A stretch of 64,000 nt of DNA, from IMG/VR virus record IMGVR_UViG_3300028676_000003, positions 186,001 through 250,000 of that record. One strand, written 5' to 3'. Numbering within the stretch: the first letter of the stretch is position 1; each line of letters starts with the position of its first letter. Under the pieces are notes generated by a model that did no database searches, was not told the origin of the DNA, and worked only from the letters and a program-made list of their open reading frames with translations. A program made the translations under genes and the position numbers. Of the stretch, positions 9,681 through 18,518 are shown piece by piece. This DNA comes from a virus.

Positions 9681-10874
9681 ATGGCAACATATTTCATAGA
9701 TTCAACAGTATTTTCTGCGGCAACAGCTGTATACACCAATATTGGATTAACAACGCATGCCCCTGATGGATATTATTCATTTAGTGGTACATACAGACAA
9801 CAAAGTGGTGGAGTTTTACTTGCACCAACTAATATATGTGTAGCTACACCAATCATTGCAGTAGATGATGCTTATTCAGCGATTGTAACACAAGGAATAA
9901 ATGGTTACAATATCCTCGCAAATGATACACTAGGTGGAAGTGCGGCAACTACAAGTAACGTGGTTATTTCTCAATTAACTACAAGTAGTCCAAACGTACA
10001 TATAAATATAGGTACAGGTGCTGTAGTTGTTGCTACAGGAACAAGCGTTGGAACTTATTCGATAACATATAAAATTTGTGAGGTTGGAAATCCAACTAAC
10101 TGTGATACTGCAAATATTGCAATTACAATAAGTGCTTTACCAAATTATAATTGCTTTAATTATGGTGCAGATTGTGCGTCAGCTTGTCCTACGTCAGCGG
10201 CTACATTCTCTTATTTCGTGAATAAAACAGCAGGTGCAGGTGAACCCGCTCCTACAGCAGGTTGTTCAGCAGTAACAACAATTCCAGTTTATACAGCAGA
10301 AGAAATTACTGAAATCACAACTGGTATGACAATTTATGTTGATAGTAGCCTTACAACACCATTTAGTGGTGCTTCTAAGTGGTACGGTGTTGGAGCGAAT
10401 GAAGAAGGACCAAGTTACGGTAAATTCCAAGTAAATAATACAGGTACACTTACAGTAAAACAAACTTGTCCTGATTATTGTTGTGGTGAAATAGTTTTAT
10501 ATGCTTCTAACTTTACAGGTGAAGATGCAAATTATTTCATTTATGATTGTGAAACCAATGCAGTAGTTGGTTATACTGTTCATTATGGTGAACCACCAAT
10601 GAGTGTTTACGGTAGAATACAGTGTGGTCTTAATCCATTCCAAATGACAAGAGTAAGAAGCACTGGTGCTGAATCTTGTAACGATGTTGAATTAACATAT
10701 GTATTATATGCTCAAACAAATCTTCTTACAGTTGGTAATTATTTATTTGAAGATAATGCAGGACTATATACTTTCCAACACGGTACAGTATATATGAAAG
10801 AAATAACAACCGATAGAATTTGGAAGGTAAACCAATACGGTAAAATAGAATCAGAATATACATCATGCCCATAA
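9681..10874 (+). CDS. Cysteine-rich adhesin/fibre tip protein
   Basis: A 397-residue protein. Residues 15-55 contain a short module around APDGYYSFSGTYRQQSGG that also occurs in the 350-residue protein downstream. Residues 60-150 look like an Ig- or cadherin-like beta-sandwich (AVDDAYSAIVTQGINGYNIL). From ~250 the protein matches the last domain of the 1214-residue protein, including CPDYCCGEI, YGRIQCG and STGAESC. This supports modular shuffling of host-binding domains. The 3' end overlaps the following gene by 10 bp. Confidence 0.7.
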   Translation: MATYFIDSTVFSAATAVYTNIGLTTHAPDGYYSFSGTYRQQSGGVLLAPTNICVATPIIAVDDAYSAIVTQGINGYNILANDTLGGSAATTSNVVISQLTTSSPNVHINIGTGAVVVATGTSVGTYSITYKICEVGNPTNCDTANIAITISALPNYNCFNYGADCASACPTSAATFSYFVNKTAGAGEPAPTAGCSAVTTIPVYTAEEITEITTGMTIYVDSSLTTPFSGASKWYGVGANEEGPSYGKFQVNNTGTLTVKQTCPDYCCGEIVLYASNFTGEDANYFIYDCETNAVVGYTVHYGEPPMSVYGRIQCGLNPFQMTRVRSTGAESCNDVELTYVLYAQTNLLTVGNYLFEDNAGLYTFQHGTVYMKEITTDRIWKVNQYGKIESEYTSCP

Positions 10875-11293
10875 TAAGTAATCAAAAAACATGGAAACTA
10901 CTTGCACAAATACAAGAAGCTAATAAAGACACAGTTTTTGTTGGTGGAATATCAGAAATGATGCAAGGAAAAAGAGAATCAGCAACAGATATTGATATTT
11001 GTGTATTAAATACTAATGGCCTAGACGTTTTCGGTGAATTAAAAGAATGGATTACCGAATCACCAGTAAGTATAAGTGGAAAAAGAGCTGGAATTGAGAA
11101 TCCAAACTTAATTTTAGATATTTTCATTGAAGACGAACTTCCTGAGTATGTAGAAATACTAGGATTACGTTTCGCTACCTTAGAAGCGTTAGAAACACGT
11201 TATGTAAAGGTAATTAGTGAACTTAATGACCCAACACAACAAAAATTTAAAGAAAGACTTGTTGAACAATTAAATAATTTAAGAAAAGAATAA
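10865..11293 (+). CDS. Nucleotidyltransferase-fold protein
   Basis: A 142-residue protein. FVGGISEMMQGKRESATDID (residues 20-39) resembles the GG/GS...DxD core of the Pol-beta nucleotidyltransferase superfamily, where the two acidic residues bind metal. A third acidic strand, LILDIFIEDE, follows near 80. The protein is short, as in minimal nucleotidyltransferases. It sits unexpectedly inside a fibre operon, with 10 bp overlap upstream and one base spacing downstream. Substrate unknown; it could modify a fibre, tRNA or small molecule. Confidence 0.5.
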   Translation: MPIISNQKTWKLLAQIQEANKDTVFVGGISEMMQGKRESATDIDICVLNTNGLDVFGELKEWITESPVSISGKRAGIENPNLILDIFIEDELPEYVEILGLRFATLEALETRYVKVISELNDPTQQKFKERLVEQLNNLRKE

Positions 11294-11294
11294 T

Positions 11295-12347
11295 ATGGAA
11301 TCATGTTTTTATACACTTTGTAACACAATAATTGTTGGTTGCAAGCTTTTTCAAAATAACTTAGCTACTATACCTGTTATAGATGGTTATTATTCTGATG
11401 GAACCAATTGTTTTCAAGTAAGTGGTGGGACTGTTATTGCAATAACAACATGTCCTGATGCTCCTATTAGTAATGTTTTTTGTTATACACTTGAAGAGGA
11501 AACTCTTGAAACAGAAACAATAAATTGTTTAGGTACACCATTTAATATTACACACGCAAGAACTGTTATAACACTTAAAGATTCAGATGGTAACCCAGTA
11601 GTTGCCGACCAAGATTATACTTTTAATGTTTTATATGATGAACATGATTGTCAAAATCCACCAGTTGTTGCAGGGAATACTATTACAGTATACTCAGGGT
11701 CAACATCAGGTTCTTATGGTTATGTATCTGATAACTGGGTTGATTGTGGTCAAGGAAATTGTGAATTTGAATCAATTAGATTATTAGGGATGGGTTCAGT
11801 TCCACCTGAATTAAGTGGAATAACTGAATGTCCTGGTTTTACACCATGTGGATATAGACACTTACAAGCAGTTGTAGTTGCCGCAAACTTCCCTGAAGTT
11901 GTAACGTTAACATATTTAAACCAAACTGGTGGAACGATTAATCAAATTTGGACAGCTGATGGAGCGGGTGAAGAAGTTTATCACAATTTCGGTGTTAATG
12001 AATGTGTTTTTGAATCAACACTTAGTATAAATGCTGGTAGAATAATAGATAAAATTTGGGTTGATGCAATTGACTGTTGTGAAACTTCAACTGGTACATG
12101 TAAGAGACTTAATGTAACTATTAATGAAGCAGATGTTATTGCTTCAGATGATGGTACAGTAACTATGACTTATATGGATTGTACAGGTAATCCTTTAGCA
12201 ACATACGGATTTAGTGAAGGTGGTACTTGGTTAGTCGATATTTGTGTTGATGATGATTCAAGCTTCTCATTTAGTTACCTTCAAGGTGGTAGTTCACAAA
12301 ACTCAGGAGCTTCAGGTGCAATCATAACAGGTCCATGTCCAGCATAA
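11295..12347 (+). CDS. Cysteine-rich fibre/adhesin protein
   Basis: A 350-residue protein with many paired Cys (CFYTLC, NCLG, CGQGNC, CCETSTGTC). The N-terminal ~55 residues (IDGYYSDGTNCFQVSGG) match the short module at the start of the 397-residue adhesin. No membrane segment is visible. It closes the fibre cluster. Function inferred as host recognition or a fibre tip. Confidence 0.65.
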   Translation: MESCFYTLCNTIIVGCKLFQNNLATIPVIDGYYSDGTNCFQVSGGTVIAITTCPDAPISNVFCYTLEEETLETETINCLGTPFNITHARTVITLKDSDGNPVVADQDYTFNVLYDEHDCQNPPVVAGNTITVYSGSTSGSYGYVSDNWVDCGQGNCEFESIRLLGMGSVPPELSGITECPGFTPCGYRHLQAVVVAANFPEVVTLTYLNQTGGTINQIWTADGAGEEVYHNFGVNECVFESTLSINAGRIIDKIWVDAIDCCETSTGTCKRLNVTINEADVIASDDGTVTMTYMDCTGNPLATYGFSEGGTWLVDICVDDDSSFSFSYLQGGSSQNSGASGAIITGPCPA

Positions 12348-12374
12348 TAAAATAATTTAAATAAAATAGATAAA

Positions 12375-12746
12375 ATGGAATTTTACATAAACCAACACGC
12401 AACACTAAATAAATTAAGACTTGAACTTATTCAAGATGGAAGAAATGATTTTCATAAGTTCCACGAAAAGATTCAAAACGCTGTCATTCATTTTACTATG
12501 ACAGATGTAGTTACAGGTGTTAAAAAGATTGCTAAAAAGCTTGCTGGTATTGAGCAAGTGGAGCCAATGAATTGTATTGGTGAAGAATTTTACCTTGTCT
12601 ATCAGTTTACCAAAAAAGAAACAGCAGTTGCTGGAAGATACGTTGGTAAATTCGATATAGACTTCCTAGATGGAAGTGGTACGCTTATCGTACCTATTAG
12701 AGAAGAGCTTTTTATTAATATTCTTGACGGAAGTATAAAAAAATAG
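12375..12746 (+). CDS. Small protein at end of fibre operon
   Basis: A 123-residue protein, charged and mixed alpha/beta (QKFHEKIQNAVIHFTMTDV), without Cys-rich modules. Not recognised. It is the last gene before a host-type promoter opens the nuclease operon. A minor tail protein or chaperone for the fibres is possible but unproven. Confidence 0.55.
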   Translation: MEFYINQHATLNKLRLELIQDGRNDFHKFHEKIQNAVIHFTMTDVVTGVKKIAKKLAGIEQVEPMNCIGEEFYLVYQFTKKETAVAGRYVGKFDIDFLDGSGTLIVPIREELFINILDGSIKK

Positions 12747-12756
12747 CATTTTTTAG

Positions 12757-12787
12757 TTGCATTTTTGCGAATTTAATGGTATCTTTG
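12757..12787 (+). promoter_or_regulatory. Bacteroidota-type promoter
   Basis: TTGC at 12757 and TATCTTTG at 12780-12787, 23 nt apart, match the -33/-7 promoter of Bacteroidota. It drives the nuclease-protease-SbcCD operon starting at 12806. Confidence 0.75.
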
Positions 12788-12805
12788 TAAATAAAGAGAG
12801 AATAA

Positions 12806-13582
12806 ATGAGCCAAGCAAAAATTTGGGAAGGTCCAGTATACTTGGAACCCATAGAACACAAATACATACACAGAAAAACTGGTAAAAAATACAAGTCAGT
12901 AACTACAATCCTCTCGTCAATTGAACCACATTTTGACGTAGAGGGTGTTTCTGCGGCTATTGTAAATCAGGCCGATGATAAAAAACAAGAACGTTACATC
13001 GGATTATCACAAAAAGAAATTATAGATTATTGGCAGATGCTTAATGATGAGGCTAACGTATACGGTACAATGGTACACGATATTGTTGAGCGTTATCTAT
13101 TAGGTAATGGATGGTATTTTCCATCAGGAGAAAATGCTGAATTTGAACAAAAGGTAATCGACGGCTTTAATAGCTTGGAAATAGAAACTGGAATGGCTGT
13201 ATGGCCTGAAAGGATTCTATTTGCCGAGCAATACGAGCTTGCGGGTATGTCAGATTTAATCATCGATATTGATGAGACTTATTTCGATGTTTTAGACCAC
13301 AAAACAAATAGAGTATTCAATTTCTATAATCCTTATGGGTATGAAACACTACATAAACCATTTGACCACTTACAAGCTTGTCAATGGAGTATTTACACAC
13401 TACAATTGAGTGTTTATGCTTATATGTATGAATTGGAATTTCCAAAGAGAAAATGTCGCCAAATCGTAATTCTTTATTGGGATAAAGAAAAAGAAAGCTT
13501 CGAGAAAATACACGTTATGTATATGAAACATGAAGCAAAAAAATTAATTGATATGCATTACCACAATATCATGATGAGCTAG
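12806..13582 (+). CDS. PD-(D/E)XK nuclease (RecB/Cas4-like)
   Basis: A 258-residue protein. The motifs appear in order: an early conserved H in GTMVHDIVERYL (~93), E in the strand ILFAEQYELAG, then DLIIDID and DVLDHKTN with the catalytic D...E/D-x-K arrangement, and a later Q..Y helix (QLSVYAYMYE). This is the pattern of RecB-like exonucleases of the PD-(D/E)XK superfamily. As first gene of the operon with SbcD and SbcC homologues it probably helps DNA end processing or recombination. It ends in TAG, with a TAA two codons later. Confidence 0.8.
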   Translation: MSQAKIWEGPVYLEPIEHKYIHRKTGKKYKSVTTILSSIEPHFDVEGVSAAIVNQADDKKQERYIGLSQKEIIDYWQMLNDEANVYGTMVHDIVERYLLGNGWYFPSGENAEFEQKVIDGFNSLEIETGMAVWPERILFAEQYELAGMSDLIIDIDETYFDVLDHKTNRVFNFYNPYGYETLHKPFDHLQACQWSIYTLQLSVYAYMYELEFPKRKCRQIVILYWDKEKESFEKIHVMYMKHEAKKLIDMHYHNIMMS

Positions 13583-13597
13583 AATTAAAAACAAAGA

Positions 13598-14158
13598 ATG
13601 GATATAGATTTTACAATTGAAGATAGAAATATTTACCTATCAGAACAAATCAGTCAAGAATCAGTGACTGGTGTTATCGAAAAGATAATAACAATAAATG
13701 AAAGCGATGCGTTTTTAGAGAAAAAAGCTCAATTATTCGGTTTTACTTATGAAAGAAAACCAATCAAATTATACATCGATTCATTTGGTGGAAGCGTATA
13801 TCAGTGCTTAGGTCTTATCTCGGTAATGGGAAGGTCAGAAACTGAAATACACACAATATGTACGGGAGCGGCAATGAGCGCAGGGTTTGTAATATTAATC
13901 TCAGGTCATAAGCGTTTTGCTCACAGATACTCAACTCCATTATATCACCAAGCTTCAAGCTTCGTAGTTGGAACGCTTAAGGATATGGAAGATGATGTTG
14001 AAGAAACTAAAAGACTTCAAAAAATGCTTGAACAAATCGTATTAGAAAAAACCAGCATCAAGAAAGACAGACTTAAACAAGTCTATGTTGAAAAGATTGA
14101 TTGGTTTCTTAGTGCTGAAGATGCATTGAAATATAACGTGATTGATGAAATTTTATAA
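13598..14158 (+). CDS. ClpP-like serine protease
   Basis: A 186-residue protein of the ClpP/crotonase-like fold. IDSFGGSVYQC (60-70) is the oxyanion-hole strand. GAAMSAG places the nucleophile at Ser94, and PLYHQAS gives His117. It is the usual length for ClpP. Phage ClpP-like proteins can act with a host unfoldase or mature capsid proteins. The stop overlaps the ATG of the SbcD homologue (TAATG). A second ClpP homologue lies near 36.5 kb. Confidence 0.8.
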   Translation: MDIDFTIEDRNIYLSEQISQESVTGVIEKIITINESDAFLEKKAQLFGFTYERKPIKLYIDSFGGSVYQCLGLISVMGRSETEIHTICTGAAMSAGFVILISGHKRFAHRYSTPLYHQASSFVVGTLKDMEDDVEETKRLQKMLEQIVLEKTSIKKDRLKQVYVEKIDWFLSAEDALKYNVIDEIL

Positions 14159-14976
14159 TGAGCGAAATTAAAAAAATAGTACACTTAGCAGATATTCACA
14201 TTCGTACATTTCGTATGCATGATGAATATCAAGAGGTGTTCAGAAATCTAATGAGAGACCTTAACGGTCTCTTAGCAGACTATAAAAGAGAAGAAATTAG
14301 AATCGTAATAGCTGGTGACCTTGTACATCAAAAAATCATTATTTCTAACGAACAGTTGATGCTTGGAACTTGGTTCCTTCGTAAGCTTGAAGAAATTGCA
14401 CCAGTAATCCTTATTGCTGGAAATCATGACCTTTTAGAGAATAACAAGGACCGTATGGACTCGATTAGCCCAATGGTTCAGTTTCTACCTGACCATAACA
14501 TTAATTATTTCAAAGAATCAAAGTGTTATTTGGATGGTGATGTAGTTTGGTGTGTTTATTCAATCTTTGAAGAAAATGCGAAGCCTGATATTGAATCAGC
14601 AAGAAAGCAATTTGGTGAAGATAAAACATATATTGGATTATATCATGCGGCCCTTATGAATGCTAAGACAGATATTGGTTATGAAATAGACCACGGAGCT
14701 GATTTAGATATATTTGAGGGTTGTGACTTAGTTATGCTTGGTGATATCCATAAGAGACAAACATTCAACCATAAAGGAATCATCATTGCTTATCCATCAA
14801 GTCTAATTCAACAAAATTTTGGAGAGAATATTACAAAGCACGGTTTCTTATTATGGGATGTTGAAACAAGAACCTATACTGAACACGATGTAGAAAATAA
14901 CGCACCATACTATCAATTTAATATCAAGAGTCTTGATGATATTGAGAATGGTACTGAAGTAATAACAAACTTATAA
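14158..14976 (+). CDS. SbcD/Mre11-like nuclease subunit (T4 gp47-like)
   Basis: A 272-residue metallophosphoesterase: HLADIHI (9-15), a GDLVH block near 58, GNHDLLEN near 92, and later GDIHKRQ provide the dimetal site of Mre11/SbcD/gp47. With the SbcC homologue downstream it should form the nuclease-ATPase complex that processes DNA ends in recombination-dependent replication. Stop and start overlap on both sides, so it is tightly coupled in the operon. Confidence 0.9.
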   Translation: MSEIKKIVHLADIHIRTFRMHDEYQEVFRNLMRDLNGLLADYKREEIRIVIAGDLVHQKIIISNEQLMLGTWFLRKLEEIAPVILIAGNHDLLENNKDRMDSISPMVQFLPDHNINYFKESKCYLDGDVVWCVYSIFEENAKPDIESARKQFGEDKTYIGLYHAALMNAKTDIGYEIDHGADLDIFEGCDLVMLGDIHKRQTFNHKGIIIAYPSSLIQQNFGENITKHGFLLWDVETRTYTEHDVENNAPYYQFNIKSLDDIENGTEVITNL

Positions 14977-15209
14977 TGACACTATATGAATTAAAGGTAT
15001 ATGTTAATAGTATACCTGAAGAAATGGATGAATTTAACGTTGTTAACGGGGAATTCGGCCTAGTAAAGGACGGTAATACCTTTGTAATGACAAATAATGA
15101 GGTTTTACTATGTTATGTAGATGAAAAAAACCAAGAAGTTCAGTTTTTACACCAAACTGACAAAGAAGTAAGAGATATATTGATAGATGGAGATTCCGAA
15201 GAACACTAA
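14976..15209 (+). CDS. Small acidic protein between SbcD and SbcC homologues
   Basis: A 77-residue acidic protein, unrecognised. It starts on the stop of the SbcD homologue and overlaps the next gene by 23 bp. Its place inside the SbcCD operon suggests an accessory role in DNA metabolism. Confidence 0.55.
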   Translation: MTLYELKVYVNSIPEEMDEFNVVNGEFGLVKDGNTFVMTNNEVLLCYVDEKNQEVQFLHQTDKEVRDILIDGDSEEH

Positions 15210-15552
15210 AGATGAGATTTGGGACTATTGTAGACACAATAACATCACAAATATTGATGAATTTACACTAAAACTTATCAAACAAGGTTTTACTGTTGAA
15301 AAATTTGGTGCTACACCAGTTACTCAGGCTAAGATAATCGAAAAAATTGTTGAAGTACCTGTTGAAACAATAGTAGAAAAGGTCGTAGAACGAATAGTTG
15401 AGGTTCCTGTTGAAGTAAACGACAAGGAATTGACCAAAAAATATAAAGATTTACAAAAACAGAATGAAAAATTGTTAACTGAGGTTCAAAATATCAAATC
15501 TGAATTGGAAATCGAGAAAAAAAGAAACAAGAAAGACATATATGGCGAATAA
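15187..15552 (+). CDS. Coiled-coil accessory protein of SbcCD operon
   Basis: A 121-residue protein: a short N-terminal helical domain, then a repetitive stretch of KIVEVPVE/KVVERIVEVPVE units (55-80), then a charged coiled coil (KKYKDLQKQNEKLLTEVQNI). The VEVPVE repeats probably form an extended strand or linker. Overlaps at both ends indicate coupled translation with the SbcC homologue. Not recognised as a named family. Confidence 0.6.
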   Translation: MEIPKNTKDEIWDYCRHNNITNIDEFTLKLIKQGFTVEKFGATPVTQAKIIEKIVEVPVETIVEKVVERIVEVPVEVNDKELTKKYKDLQKQNEKLLTEVQNIKSELEIEKKRNKKDIYGE

Positions 15553-17890
15553 TTTAATATCACCATACTCTAAAATTAAGGTATATTGGGATGACAGACC
15601 CGAAAACTATAGCAAAGAAGCTAAAACTAGAGTTAGAAACTACTTTGCAAGCAAATATGGAGTTAGTAAAAGCAATATTAACGTAGTATATAGACCTATA
15701 AGGGTAAACTCTAAGGGGGAGACTATAGAAATCACTGGTGCTGGGTTAGAAAACATCATGGATGTTAACTACCAACGTTCTTTAATGAAAGAACTTATTG
15801 AACGTGATGGAAAGGTAGTAGACTTTAATAGAATCATAGCACTAGATGAAAAGGTTAATGCTGAACTAGACATAGATGTTAATGCTTCACAACACAGAAA
15901 TTGGGCCATAAAATGGATTATGGTAGATAACTTTTTATCTTTCGGGGAACAAAACTATTTTCCTTTTAGCAAGATGAAAGGACTTACTATTGTAAATTCA
16001 CTTCCAGCAAACCAAGGTGGTAAAACTACACTTACAATTGATGCTATCAAGTTCCTACTTCACGGAACAACAAGCAAGACAGATACAAACGAAGAAGTAT
16101 TCAACAAATTTTCAGATAAAAATGAGTTGGTGGTTCGTGGTATGATTGATGTTGAAGGAGACGAAATCATTATTGAAAGAAAAATGAAGCGTTCACCTAA
16201 AAAAGGTGGAACTTGGACAGTTAGCAACAAGGTAAATTATTATGAACTTCTACCTAACGGTGATGAAGAAATGATGAATGAAGAAAACGCCAAATTAACA
16301 ACGAAAAAGATAAAAGAGACCATTGGTTCGGAAAAAGATTTTGAGATGCTTGTATTAGCCACAGAATCTAATTTAGACGCACTTATTGGTTTATCTGCTA
16401 CTGAATCAGGTAAGGTTATCACAAGACTTATTGGTCTTGAGATTCTTGAGATTAAAGAAGGTGTTGTTAGAAAGATGTATAACGAGTTTTCAAGCAAAAA
16501 GAAATCAAATAGTTTTGATATCATTACTCTTGCTGAAGAAATAACGGACCACGAAGAAAAGGTAGCCCAAGGAATTGAGTTAGAAGCACATTTAGTTAAA
16601 AAGCTTGAAACTACCAAAGCTGAGATAGTTTCTCTTAACGATGAGAAGGAAAAATACATAAACAGCAAAGAAAAGATTGATGTTGTGATTGCTGAATTAA
16701 ATCCTGAAAAATTAGAAGAAGATATCAAAACCCTTACTACTAAAGGTATTGCGTTAGCAAATACAGTAAAATTAACCAAAGAAAAGATACTTGAAATTGG
16801 AATACCTGAGTTCGATGAAGATAAATTCTTCAATACAACAAAGGAACTTAACAAAAAAATCACTGAAAAAGCATTAGCTGAAGCAGAAATGGTTCGTTTA
16901 AGGAAGGTTGTTTCAGGTCTTGTTGCTGGTGGTATATGTCAATCATGTAATCGTAAATTGGACGATGTAGATAATACAGAACACATCATGAAACATGAAT
17001 TAGAGATTGAGAAGCTAAGAATTAGTGTTATCGAACTTGAAAGTGTTATTGAAGCTCATTCTCTAGAATTAGAAGCATCAAATAAGGTTAAAAAACAAAT
17101 TGATGAAAAGAATCGTCTAGACTTGGATGTTGATAGAACAGAAGTTGAAATGGGGAGCCTTAGAAATTCTGTAATCTCAAAAAAGAACGATTTGAATAAG
17201 TACAAGCTTAATTTGGACGCAATAGAGTTCAATAAAAACTTAGAAATTCAGATTATTAATGTTAAAACAAAGTTAAATGTTTCTGAGTATGCCAAGGATG
17301 AAATCTTGACCAAGATACAAAGAACGACTACAGATACTCAAACTCACAGAGAGTCAATTCTTACAAAAATGAAACTTATTGAAGTTATCAAGAAAGAAGA
17401 AGAAATTGACAAGATATTTAAAATATACATCGAGTTGGTTGGAAAGAAAGGTGTTAGTAAGTTGGTGTTACGCAGTGTATTACCTATTATTAACTCTGAA
17501 GTACAAAGACTTCTTGAAGATGTTGTAGATTTCGAAGTTGAGATATTTATAGATGATAAAAATAATGTACAATTCTTATTAAATAAGGATGGTGTATCAA
17601 AACAATTGAAATCGGGTAGTGGACTTGAAAAAACAGCTTCTAGTCTAGCTTTGAGATGTGTATTAGGGAAACTCTCAACGCTACCAATGCCTAATTTCAT
17701 TACGTTTGATGAGATTTTAGGAAAAATTGCTCCTGAGAACCTTGAGAAGTTAAAATTATTGTTCGACAAGATTAAGGATATGTATGAAATTGTATTCTTT
17801 ATTACGCACAATGATGTTGTTAAGGATTGGGGTGATAATGTTGTAACAGTTGTTAAAACTGAAAATATTTCCAAGATTTCTATTAAATAA
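15542..17890 (+). CDS. SbcC/Rad50-like ATPase (T4 gp46-like) with N-terminal extension
   Basis: A 782-residue SMC-like ATPase. Walker A is NQGGKTT (~157-163), followed by long coiled coils with a zinc-hook CQSC near 462. The ABC signature SGSGLEKTASSLALR and Walker B PNFITFDEIL lie close to the C-terminus. It partners the SbcD homologue. Unusually, ~125 residues precede the ATPase start (VDNFLSFGEQNYF); this extension has its own alpha/beta character and is not part of canonical gp46. The domain assignment is secure, the extension is unexplained. Confidence 0.92.
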   Translation: MANNLISPYSKIKVYWDDRPENYSKEAKTRVRNYFASKYGVSKSNINVVYRPIRVNSKGETIEITGAGLENIMDVNYQRSLMKELIERDGKVVDFNRIIALDEKVNAELDIDVNASQHRNWAIKWIMVDNFLSFGEQNYFPFSKMKGLTIVNSLPANQGGKTTLTIDAIKFLLHGTTSKTDTNEEVFNKFSDKNELVVRGMIDVEGDEIIIERKMKRSPKKGGTWTVSNKVNYYELLPNGDEEMMNEENAKLTTKKIKETIGSEKDFEMLVLATESNLDALIGLSATESGKVITRLIGLEILEIKEGVVRKMYNEFSSKKKSNSFDIITLAEEITDHEEKVAQGIELEAHLVKKLETTKAEIVSLNDEKEKYINSKEKIDVVIAELNPEKLEEDIKTLTTKGIALANTVKLTKEKILEIGIPEFDEDKFFNTTKELNKKITEKALAEAEMVRLRKVVSGLVAGGICQSCNRKLDDVDNTEHIMKHELEIEKLRISVIELESVIEAHSLELEASNKVKKQIDEKNRLDLDVDRTEVEMGSLRNSVISKKNDLNKYKLNLDAIEFNKNLEIQIINVKTKLNVSEYAKDEILTKIQRTTTDTQTHRESILTKMKLIEVIKKEEEIDKIFKIYIELVGKKGVSKLVLRSVLPIINSEVQRLLEDVVDFEVEIFIDDKNNVQFLLNKDGVSKQLKSGSGLEKTASSLALRCVLGKLSTLPMPNFITFDEILGKIAPENLEKLKLLFDKIKDMYEIVFFITHNDVVKDWGDNVVTVVKTENISKISIK

Positions 17891-17903
17891 GAAATAAAAG
17901 TTG

Positions 17904-17911
17904 TACTTTTG
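17904..17911 (+). promoter_or_regulatory. Host-type -7 element TACTTTTG
   Basis: The -7 box lies 16 nt before the ATG at 17928. The -33 region falls in the end of the SbcC homologue and is weak. Confidence 0.5.
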
Positions 17912-17927
17912 TAAAAAAATAACAGAT

Positions 17928-18431
17928 ATGAAATTTAAAAATTATTGTGCAGTAATAATGGGGTTCACGGAAGGTGTGGCTCCTGAAATAGAAAAGATAA
18001 GCGATTCAACACCTAACGTGTTGGTAGCAAAAGGTAGCGGTATGGTCATTGCAACATTTACAAGTTTTATGTCAGTGCAAGAGATAACCGATTGGTTTAG
18101 AGAGAATAAGCGTAGTTTCTTCGTATTTGAAATTAATGAAGAAACTGCTGGATATTACTTAAACAAACCTGAAATACATGAAGGACTTTTTGGGTTCCTT
18201 GATAAAGTAAACAATGAAGAGTTAAACACCAAAACGCTTGATTTCTTGAAAACGGTTGCCGTTGATGTAAAGAAAATTGAGCCGATTGAGGTTGACAAAG
18301 AGATAACAGAGGAAGACATTTTGTCTTTTAGCAATGATGAAAAGGAGCAATTATTAAATCAATTTATTGAGAACGGTTTCCAAAATTTAAGTGAAAAAGA
18401 CAAAAAAATAATGACTCTTTTGTCTAAATAA
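17928..18431 (+). CDS. Hypothetical protein
   Basis: A 167-residue protein. I choose the ATG after the -7 element and not an upstream TTG that overlaps it. The N-terminal ~75 residues look like a small alpha/beta domain; the C-terminal half is acidic and helical (EITEEDILSFSNDEKEQLLN). No family recognised. It sits alone between two host-type promoters, upstream of the sigma factor. Confidence 0.6.
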   Translation: MKFKNYCAVIMGFTEGVAPEIEKISDSTPNVLVAKGSGMVIATFTSFMSVQEITDWFRENKRSFFVFEINEETAGYYLNKPEIHEGLFGFLDKVNNEELNTKTLDFLKTVAVDVKKIEPIEVDKEITEEDILSFSNDEKEQLLNQFIENGFQNLSEKDKKIMTLLSK

Positions 18432-18444
18432 AGCCCTAAAAAGC

Positions 18445-18475
18445 TTGACTTTTCAACGTTTTATGCGTATATTTG
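18445..18475 (+). promoter_or_regulatory. Bacteroidota-type promoter of sigma factor gene
   Basis: TTGACT at 18445 and TATATTTG at 18468-18475, spaced 23 nt; the ATG follows at 18519. Confidence 0.75.
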
Positions 18476-18518
18476 TAATATACATAATAACATAAAAGAA
18501 AAAGAATGTGAGAGGTTA

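Noticed and set aside
16240-17874. Long antisense frames within the SbcC homologue
   Set aside because: Ser/Phe-rich shadows of a well-supported gene, without a start context or promoter.
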